Program-made: the position numbers and the translations under genes | Source: Kiritimatiellota bacterium | Lineage (GTDB): Bacteria > Verrucomicrobiota > Lentisphaeria > Oligosphaerales > JAADHN01 | NCBI GenBank assembly: GCA_013151865.1 | Contig: JAADHN010000003.1 | Coordinates: forward strand, 1 to 32,120 | Length of the DNA: 32,120 nucleotides | Direction of reading: 5' to 3' | Shown: piece after piece, positions 25,965-32,120 of the stretch | Position numbering within the stretch: position 1 is the first letter of the stretch | Layout: each line of letters begins with the position of its first letter | Notes under the pieces: model-generated | Database searches by the model: none | What the model was told of the DNA's origin: nothing | Seen by the model: the letters and a program-made list of their open reading frames with translations, nothing else

Positions 25965-26159
25965 TGCCTTGGGGCGCGAGGGCAACCGGCGAGAAAGCCT
26001 GGCAAGGTGCTGAATGCGGACCGTGAGTTGTGCACTGCAGGCAAAGTTTCCGGCAGGCGCGGGTTCAATATGTCAACCGCGGCCACGTCGTCCACGTGCA
26101 CATCCGAGAATGATTCCATTGCGGTTTTACCCGGGCAAAGGCGCCCAAGGAGCCCATTG

Positions 26160-29100
26160 ATGCGCGTTTTGTGCATTCATTGCCGGCCGAATGACCTTTC
26201 ATGCCGTGCGCCCGCGCCTGCTGCCCGGCCGGCCTTTCTCCTCGTCTCTCTGGCCCTAATGGCGGCCGGCCACGCTCCCGCGACGCTCGCCGTGCCGGGC
26301 GCGGTCAACCGGCAGGCGCAGCGCATTCTCGACGCGGCCGGTGTGCAGGGCGGCATCGTCGTTCATGTCGGCTGTCGCGATGGGCGACTTACCGCCGCCC
26401 TGCACGCGAGCGAAAGTTTCATCGTTCAAGGCCTCGACCGCAACCCTCGAAACGTCGACACGGCTCGTGCCCGCATCCGCTCGACCGGCCTCTACGGCAG
26501 AGTGTCCGCGGAATTGTGGGCCGGCGGCAAACTGCCGTACATCGACAACCTCGTGAACCTGTTGGTGGTGAGCGCCGGCGAGACGTTGGCGAAAACCGAA
26601 ATACAGCGGGTGCTCTGTCCCCGCGGCGTGGCGGTCTTCCTGGACGGACCGAAAAACACGGTGGCCTCACAGTGGCGCAAGCCCTGGCCCCAGGGAATGG
26701 ATGAGTGGACGCACTACCTCCATGACTCGACCAACAACGCGGTCGCCCACGACACGTTCATCGCGCCACTCGGTCGGTATCAGTGGGTGGGCAGCACGCG
26801 TTACTCTCGGCATCACGACCATATGTCGAGCATCAGTGCGGCGGTCTCGGCGAAAGGCCGGGTGTTTTACATCTTCGACGCCGCGCCGCGAGCATCCATT
26901 CTGATTCCACCCCAATGGCGGCTCATTGCCCGGGACGCGTTCAACGGCGTGGTATTGTGGGAGCGACCGATCAGCCGATGGCATAGTCACTTGTGGCCGC
27001 TCAAGAGCGGGCCGCAGCTCCTGACGCGCCGGTTGGTCGCGGTAGGCGACCGCGTCTACGTCACGCTCGGCATCGACTCGACGCTGACCGCGCTCGACGC
27101 GGCAACGGGAAAGACCGTCCGCACGTACGAGGGAACCAAGGCGACGGAGGAAATCCTGTACAACGCCGGCGTACTTTTCCTCAGCGTGGCTCGCCGGGGT
27201 CAACCGCTCCGCAGCGATCCGAATCGGTCGTACGCCAATATGCGGGAGATCAGGCAAGACGTTACCAACCCGCTCTGGACACAAGCCCCACGCACCATCA
27301 TGGCCGTGGACGCCGCATCGGGCAACGTGCTCTGGCAAAGGGAATCGATGCTCGTTTCCATGTCCCTGACGGCGGACACCCGGAACGTTCTGTTCCATGA
27401 CGGCGAGAAAATCGTGTGCCTGAATCGACGCACCGGCGGGCAGCGTTGGTCTTCTCGACCGTTGCCAAAACTCGAAAAAATGCGAAGCTCCTGTGGCGTG
27501 ACGCTCGTGAGCTATGGCGACGTGATCTTGTACAGCGGTCGGGTCGCGGCGGAAAAGTACAAGCTGCGTTCATCGACAACCATGTTCGCGCTGTCGGCCA
27601 CAGACGGAAGAAGTCTCTGGCAGGCGGAACATCCGCCGTGCGGACACCAGGGCACTCCGGACGACATCCTCGTCGCAGGTGGATTGGTTTGGTCCGGCGC
27701 CGTCGCGAGTCCCCGCGACTCGGGCGTGATGATCGGCCGGGATTTGCATACCGGCGAAGTGAAAAGCCGATTCCTGCCCGACGTGCAAACCCACTGGTTC
27801 CACCACCGCTGTTATCGCGCCAAGGCCACTGATCGGTATTTGCTCTTCTCCCGCACGGGGATCGAATTCATCGACTACGCGAAGAAACACTGGATCTGCC
27901 ATCACTGGGTCCGCGGAGCATGTCTGTATGGTGTATTGCCGGCCAACGGCTTGATCTACACGCCGCAACATCCGTGCGCGTGTTACCTGGAAGCCAAACT
28001 GTTCGGGTTCGCCGCACTCGCACCGGCGGCGCCGGACAAGCTGCCGCGGCGCCGCATTCCCGATGCGGAGCGCCTGCTCCGCGGCACGGCCTACGACGAG
28101 GCCATCCTCCCGTTTGAACCTCAAACCGCAGACTGGCCGACGTACCGCGGCGATGCGCAACGGAGCGGCTTCGCCCGCACCGCAGTCCGGGCCATGGGGC
28201 TCAGACAAGCCTGGACCACCGCGCTGGGCGGCAAGTTGAGCAGCTTGACCGCTGCGGACGGCAAGGTCTTCGTCGCGTCGGTCGATGCGCATACGCTGCA
28301 CGCGCTCGATGCAACCACCGGCGCACCGGTATGGAGTTTCGTCGCCGGTGGACGTGTGGATTCGCCGCCCACCATCTGGCGCGGCCGCGTGCTGTTCGGC
28401 TGCGCGGACGGTCGCATCTACTGCCTGATGGCGTCGGACGGACGGCTCGTCTGGCGCTATAGGGCCGCCCCGGAAAACCTGCGGATGGGCGGCGGCGAGC
28501 AAATCGAGTCCGTGTGGCCGGTGCACGGCAGCGTGCTGGTGCAGAACGACGTACTCTACTGCGTCGCAGGGCGTTCGATGTTCCTCGACGGCGGTCTGCG
28601 CTTCCTGCGACTCGACCCGAAGACCGGACGCAAACTCTCCGAAACCATCCTCGACGACCGCGACCCGAAAACGAAAAAAAACCTGCAAAGCGATGTGAAA
28701 GGTCTGAACATGCCGGTGGCCTTGCCCGACATTTTGTCGAGCGACGGGAGCTACGTGTACATGCGTTCACTGCCCTTCACCCTCGACGGTCGTCGCAAAT
28801 TCGTAGCCTACGTCCCAGTCTCCCAACGCGAGGGGGACGACCTACACCTGTTCAGCCCCACGGGCTTCCTCGACGGCACCTTGTGGCACCGCACATACTG
28901 GATTTACGGTCGCGCGTTCTCTTCGGGCGCCAGCGGTTACTACTTGGCCGGACGGGTGGAACCCTCCGGACGCCTGCTCGTGTTCGACGAAAGGCGAGTT
29001 TACGGTTACGGCCGGCTCTGGCGATACTACCGTTGGACGACGCCGCTGGAGTTCCACCTCTTCGCGGCGCCCAAACGCCCCCGGGTCGTGCCCGCCGGCA

Positions 29101-30116
29101 CGGAACGTCGGCCGATCCGGAAAAACGGCAAGGTCGTCGGTCGACGTACGCGGTTCGTCACCCGGTTCGCGCATGACTGGTCGGACCAGCTCCCCGTGCA
29201 AGTTTGCGCCATGGTGTTGGCCGAAAACGCGCTGTTCGCGGCCGGACCGCCGGACGAGGTCGATGAAGAACGGGCCGGGCGGCGGCTGAACGATCCGGAG
29301 ACCATCCGGAAGCTTGCAGACCAGGAAGCCGCTTTCGCGGCGCGGCGCGGCGGACTGCTTGTCGCGGTGCGACCGAACGACGGAAAACTGCTGGCTTCCT
29401 ACCGGCTCCGGTCCCCGCCCCTGTTCGACGGCATGATCGCCGCCAACGGACGGCTCTACCTGTCCACCCGCGACGGCAAAGTGCTGTGCCTGTCGACCAA
29501 GGCCGGACAGCCTCTCCCGGTCGCTCTCGGCGCAAAAGTGACGGCCCGTCCGCCCGATCCCGTCCTGAAACCGTCCGCGCCCAAGGTCGGCCTGCCATCG
29601 GCCGCGACCGAGTTCGCCGTGGTCGACGGCGCCTGGGTCTGGCGGACCAAGCACGGGTATCGCGTCTGCACCGACGCTCAGAGCAAGACCGGCATCGTGC
29701 TCAGGAAACTCCCGACCCCCCTCACCGGAAAAGTGACGTTTCGCACCCGGCTCCGGGCCAATGCCGACACCACCATCCGGCGCGGCCGCAGCAACGGCTA
29801 TCTCGTTTTCGGCGCGTCGCCCGAGACTGGCGCACTCGTGACCTGCGGAGTCATGGTCAAGGCGAAAAAGGCGCTCATCGCCGAAGGCGGGGGAAGGGGC
29901 GCCAACACGGCTTCGAAACGCCTCTTCGCCGACTTCGCCAAGGAGCAGGAGATCATCGTCACCGTGGACCCGACTTCCAACTCCGTGACCCTATCCGTCG
30001 GGGGGCAGACGGTGTCGCTGAAACTGAAGACCGGTCTCAAGCGCATCGGGTACGTCGGTTACTGCGTGCAGAGCGCCATCAGCGATTTCGGTCCGATCCG
30101 GATCGGTAGGGAGTGA
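26160..30116 (+). CDS. Exported methyltransferase-like / PQQ-type beta-propeller fusion
   Basis: A 1318-residue protein. ATG 26160 has a perfect AAGGAG eight bases upstream; the open frame back to 26007 is rejected. A hydrophobic segment (AFLLVSLALMAAGHAPATLA, about 25-44) acts as signal or anchor. Residues 52-165 resemble a class I SAM methyltransferase Rossmann fold: VVHVGCRDGRLTAAL (67-81), acidic loop QGLDRNP, LPYIDNLVNLLVV and a VLCPRGVAVFLDG strand. PQQ/BamB-type propeller repeats follow, for example GDRVYVTLGIDSTLTALDAA, GKVFVASVDAHTLHALDA and GRVLFGCADGRIYCLMASDG, in two blocks joined by TADWPTYRGDAQRSGF, a typical propeller opening. A C-terminal concanavalin-like sandwich spans about 1185-1318. 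Function unknown; it may bind or sense something outside the membrane. Alcohol dehydrogenase activity is not supported. Confidence 0.85.
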   Translation: MRVLCIHCRPNDLSCRAPAPAARPAFLLVSLALMAAGHAPATLAVPGAVNRQAQRILDAAGVQGGIVVHVGCRDGRLTAALHASESFIVQGLDRNPRNVDTARARIRSTGLYGRVSAELWAGGKLPYIDNLVNLLVVSAGETLAKTEIQRVLCPRGVAVFLDGPKNTVASQWRKPWPQGMDEWTHYLHDSTNNAVAHDTFIAPLGRYQWVGSTRYSRHHDHMSSISAAVSAKGRVFYIFDAAPRASILIPPQWRLIARDAFNGVVLWERPISRWHSHLWPLKSGPQLLTRRLVAVGDRVYVTLGIDSTLTALDAATGKTVRTYEGTKATEEILYNAGVLFLSVARRGQPLRSDPNRSYANMREIRQDVTNPLWTQAPRTIMAVDAASGNVLWQRESMLVSMSLTADTRNVLFHDGEKIVCLNRRTGGQRWSSRPLPKLEKMRSSCGVTLVSYGDVILYSGRVAAEKYKLRSSTTMFALSATDGRSLWQAEHPPCGHQGTPDDILVAGGLVWSGAVASPRDSGVMIGRDLHTGEVKSRFLPDVQTHWFHHRCYRAKATDRYLLFSRTGIEFIDYAKKHWICHHWVRGACLYGVLPANGLIYTPQHPCACYLEAKLFGFAALAPAAPDKLPRRRIPDAERLLRGTAYDEAILPFEPQTADWPTYRGDAQRSGFARTAVRAMGLRQAWTTALGGKLSSLTAADGKVFVASVDAHTLHALDATTGAPVWSFVAGGRVDSPPTIWRGRVLFGCADGRIYCLMASDGRLVWRYRAAPENLRMGGGEQIESVWPVHGSVLVQNDVLYCVAGRSMFLDGGLRFLRLDPKTGRKLSETILDDRDPKTKKNLQSDVKGLNMPVALPDILSSDGSYVYMRSLPFTLDGRRKFVAYVPVSQREGDDLHLFSPTGFLDGTLWHRTYWIYGRAFSSGASGYYLAGRVEPSGRLLVFDERRVYGYGRLWRYYRWTTPLEFHLFAAPKRPRVVPAGTERRPIRKNGKVVGRRTRFVTRFAHDWSDQLPVQVCAMVLAENALFAAGPPDEVDEERAGRRLNDPETIRKLADQEAAFAARRGGLLVAVRPNDGKLLASYRLRSPPLFDGMIAANGRLYLSTRDGKVLCLSTKAGQPLPVALGAKVTARPPDPVLKPSAPKVGLPSAATEFAVVDGAWVWRTKHGYRVCTDAQSKTGIVLRKLPTPLTGKVTFRTRLRANADTTIRRGRSNGYLVFGASPETGALVTCGVMVKAKKALIAEGGGRGANTASKRLFADFAKEQEIIVTVDPTSNSVTLSVGGQTVSLKLKTGLKRIGYVGYCVQSAISDFGPIRIGRE

Positions 30117-30117
30117 G

Positions 30118-30156
30118 AAGGGCTTACCGCCCTTGGAACGGGGCCTCGCGTCCCCG
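30118..30156 (+). terminator. Two consecutive hairpins after the propeller gene
   Basis: aagggc-ttacc-gccctt (30118-30134) begins two bases after the stop codon, and cgggg/ccccg (30139-30143 with 30152-30156) follows. Neither has a T-tract. They occupy the leader of the next gene and could attenuate read-through or protect the upstream mRNA. Confidence 0.4.
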
Positions 30157-30223
30157 CCCGCATCAACGGAGGTCGCGGAGGGGGAGAAGATGGACGGCGC
30201 CCGCCGAATCCGGAGAATCTGCC

Positions 30224-31903
30224 GTGAAATACTCCGTGCCCATTGCCTTGATCGCATTTGTTTCTTGCCCTGCCATGGCCGCGCAAGCGAATCTGGCCCG
30301 CGCCGCGCACTTGGTCGTCGATTCCCATCTTGGGGCGTTGCGCCCCAGCCTCCTCGTCGACGGCAAACGCGGCCGCCAAAGCCGACAGACCTACTGGAAC
30401 GACGGCACGCAGGGGCGCGGCGGGGATGTCGTCCGGCTCGTTTGGGATAAAACGCGCATGATCCAGGAGGTTCGCTTGCTTGCCCCCATCATGGATCGAG
30501 GGGGGCCTTACCGACTCTCCGGCATCGAAATCCAACTGCGGCGTGGCGGAAAGCCGCTGGTCACGGTCATGAACCTCGCCATGGTGGCGGCACCCACCTT
30601 GGTCGCCTGCCGCGACCCGGTGGTGAAACTGGCGGAAGGGGTTGCAGTCGACGAGATGCGTGTCACCTTTGGCAACGGCAATCGCGACGGCTGGAATTTC
30701 TGCGGTGAAATCGTCGTGCTTGGCCCCGGACAGAATCAGTCGCTCCTCTCTGAACTCGCCGCACAGGATGGACACGCGACTCCCATGGACTTCACACAAT
30801 CCGTCATTTGGCTCGAGGCGAAAGCCCGCGAACTCGTTCGCGCCAGTCAAAGAGACATGGCGAACGGCGTACACGCCTTCCCGCCGCAAGTCGGGCCGGG
30901 CTACAACGCATTCTGGCTGCGCGACTACAGCTACATGATCGAAACCTGCGCCGACGCCTTGACCGAGAAGGAACTCGTCGATGCCTGCCGATTGTTTGCG
31001 GACGCTGTTCGCGAAGACGGGGCCGGCGTCGACTGCGTCCGTTTTTCCGGGGAACCCGTCTACAAACCCGGCATGGGAACCATGGGCCGCAACCCGGTGG
31101 CGGATGGCGGTCAATTCACGGTGAACGTCGCATGGGTCACGTGGCGCCGCACCCGGGATCGAAACCTTCTCAACCACGTCCTCCCCGCCCTGTGCAAGAC
31201 CCTGGAGGCCGTGCCCCGCAATCCCGCCACCGGCTTGGTCCACATCACGCCCGGTGAGGGACGGGACCGTTGCCCCTACGGCTTCACCGACACAATCGGC
31301 AAGCAAGGCGATGTCCTTTTCTGTTCCCTCCTGTATATCCAGGCTTCTCGGCGACTGGCCGATCTGCTTCGCGCCGCCGGACAGGTCACCGCTGCCGAGA
31401 GTCGGGACAAGGAGGCGGAGAAACTTGTTGCCCGCGTTCGTTCCACATTTTGGGACCCGAAAACGGGGCTCTTCCGCGCCGCCACGGTGCGCTGTCGCGA
31501 GCCGGACATCTGGGGCTCGGCATTCGCGGTCTACCTGAACGTCGCCAGTGAGCCCCAGGCTCGCTCGGTGGGCGTCTACTTCCGCGATCACTACGCCGAG
31601 ATTTGCCAACGGGGTCAAGTGCGGCACCGCGTTTATTGGGAGCGCGGCTGCAAACGCGATACCTACCAGAACGGGGCCTTTTGGGCCGTGCCCACCGGCT
31701 GGTTTGTCCATGCGCTCGCCCCCGTGGCTCCCGAACTCGCTCGGCGGACCGTCCTCGACCTCGTCCGAGATTTCCACGAACGCGGCATCTGCGAGTGGAC
31801 CATCGGCGCCCGCACCCGCCTTCCCAACTACGTGGCCTCTGCCACGCTCCCCCTCCAAGGTATTCGTGAATTGGCCGGGCAGCCCGTCGGCGTGCGCAGG
31901 TGA
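30224..31903 (+). CDS. Secreted six-hairpin (alpha/alpha-toroid) glycosidase-like protein
   Basis: A 559-residue exported protein. GTG 30224 is chosen: GGAG lies eight bases upstream and it begins a clean signal peptide (YSVPIALIAFVSCPAMAA). An earlier in-frame GTG at 30113 overlaps the previous stop but adds only Arg-rich sequence. Residues about 21-170 resemble a discoidin/F5-8-type sandwich (ARAAHLVVDS, LVDGKRG, VDEMRVTFGNGN). Residues about 190-555 form an alpha/alpha toroid with FWLRDYSYMIETCADAL (230-246), CPYGFTDTIGKQGDVLFCSLL (350-370), STFWDPKTGLF and QNGAFWAVPTGWFVHAL, a pattern shared by glycogen-debranching and GH15/GH63/GH65-like six-hairpin glycosidases. Asp356 and an Asp/Glu in the C-terminal half are plausible catalytic acids, but the family cannot be fixed. 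It follows the propeller gene by 107 bases, likely in one operon. Confidence 0.8.
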   Translation: MKYSVPIALIAFVSCPAMAAQANLARAAHLVVDSHLGALRPSLLVDGKRGRQSRQTYWNDGTQGRGGDVVRLVWDKTRMIQEVRLLAPIMDRGGPYRLSGIEIQLRRGGKPLVTVMNLAMVAAPTLVACRDPVVKLAEGVAVDEMRVTFGNGNRDGWNFCGEIVVLGPGQNQSLLSELAAQDGHATPMDFTQSVIWLEAKARELVRASQRDMANGVHAFPPQVGPGYNAFWLRDYSYMIETCADALTEKELVDACRLFADAVREDGAGVDCVRFSGEPVYKPGMGTMGRNPVADGGQFTVNVAWVTWRRTRDRNLLNHVLPALCKTLEAVPRNPATGLVHITPGEGRDRCPYGFTDTIGKQGDVLFCSLLYIQASRRLADLLRAAGQVTAAESRDKEAEKLVARVRSTFWDPKTGLFRAATVRCREPDIWGSAFAVYLNVASEPQARSVGVYFRDHYAEICQRGQVRHRVYWERGCKRDTYQNGAFWAVPTGWFVHALAPVAPELARRTVLDLVRDFHERGICEWTIGARTRLPNYVASATLPLQGIRELAGQPVGVRR

Positions 31904-31912
31904 GAGTGCCGG

Positions 31913-32119
31913 CGCAACGGCCCGGCGCGTGTCCGAAAGCGGCGGGCGGGACCCCGGTTCTGCTGCGGCACGCCGGAGTCTGTTTTGCGGATGCCGTGTC
32001 GCCTGTCGCTCTCCTGCCATGCCTCTCATCATCTGCGTCTATCGGCGTCCATCCGCGGTTCGATTCGTGCCGCAGAGAGTACAGACGCAACGGCCCGGCG
32101 CGGGCCCGAAAACGACGGG
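31913..32119. repeat. Pair of 34-base direct repeats
   Basis: Copy 1 (31913-31946) and copy 2 (32086-32119) share the first 17 bases exactly (cgcaacggcccggcgcg) and about 30 of 34 overall, 173 bases apart, in the non-coding 3' end of the window. Copy 1 begins nine bases after the glycosidase stop codon. Copy 2 reaches the window edge, so more copies may follow. No gene was found in 31904-32120. Confidence 0.6.
32031..32060. repeat. Degenerate 10-base tandem repeat
   Basis: Three consecutive units, atctgcgtct, atcggcgtcc and atccgcggtt, follow a 10-base period (ATCNGCGTCY-like, third unit diverged). It lies between the two copies of the 34-base direct repeat. Similar ATCTGCGTCC-type arrays occur, as I recall, in intergenic DNA of several unrelated bacteria, but I cannot verify this here. 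Confidence 0.5.
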
Positions 32120-32120
32120 A

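Noticed and set aside
26007-26159. Longer start for the propeller protein
   Set aside because: ATG 26160 has a perfect AAGGAG and places the hydrophobic export segment near the N-terminus; the extension has no such support.
28674-28681. A8 run forming an A AAA AAC slippery heptamer in the propeller gene
   Set aside because: The zero frame continues normal propeller sequence, the -1 product is Arg-rich without family resemblance, and I see no obvious downstream pairing that would make it programmed.
30059-32032. A 657-codon open frame on the minus strand
   Set aside because: It lies opposite the glycosidase-like gene, whose translation has clear motifs; the antisense product has none. Long antisense frames are expected at this GC content.
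1-32120. CRISPR array, tRNA or rRNA genes, prophage, SusC/SusD pair
   Set aside because: I looked for regular direct repeats with spacers, tRNA-like cloverleaf ends, phage structural proteins and outer-membrane transporter motifs and found none.

Overview
The window is a GC-rich chromosomal segment from a Gram-negative bacterium. A lipid A disaccharide synthase (LpxB) implies an LPS-type outer membrane. The mix of secreted sulfatases, a DUF4838 protein, a PQQ-like propeller protein and LamG- and CBM-bearing secreted enzymes, with long stretches of intergenic DNA, fits the PVC superphylum (Lentisphaerota, Kiritimatiellota or Planctomycetota). This placement is inferred from gene content only; there is no rRNA or other marker to confirm it.

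Left edge (1-942, minus strand): a HicB antitoxin gene overlaps a HicA toxin gene that runs off the window edge. Upstream is a frameshifted REP-associated tyrosine transposase (RAYT), whose stop codon lies inside a long nested REP-like hairpin. By eye this part is less GC-rich than the rest, which suggests acquired DNA. A gene-free stretch with GC-rich stem-loops follows (943-1637).

Plus-strand block (1638-9766): a secreted LamG + GH67-like + DUF4838 protein, a metal-dependent amidohydrolase, and a large secreted right-handed beta-helix protein with two C-terminal carbohydrate-binding-like modules.

Minus-strand block (18484 down to 9909): an ABC1/UbiB-type kinase with a C-terminal membrane hairpin, a Tat-exported iduronate-sulfatase-like enzyme, an unrecognised secreted beta-sandwich protein, an M20 metallopeptidase, a DegT-family PLP aminotransferase and LpxB. 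FolB (dihydroneopterin aldolase) is divergent from the kinase. A second minus-strand pair (24081 down to 19298) is a secreted LamG protein with a divergent GH112 (lacto-N-biose phosphorylase-like) core, followed by a second DegT-family aminotransferase.

Right plus-strand block (24558-31903): a second sulfatase without a visible signal peptide, a very large secreted protein that joins a methyltransferase-like Rossmann domain to PQQ-type beta-propeller repeats, and a secreted six-hairpin glycosidase-like protein. The end of the window is non-coding with short direct and tandem repeats.

Taken together, most of the window looks like a loose neighbourhood for extracellular breakdown of sulfated, amino-sugar- or uronate-containing glycans, interspersed with envelope and housekeeping genes. 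No SusC/SusD pair, sugar transporter, sulfatase-maturation enzyme, transcription regulator, tRNA, rRNA or CRISPR array was seen. The least conventional items are the exported GH112-like protein, the methyltransferase-propeller fusion, and the RAYT with its REP-like hairpin.
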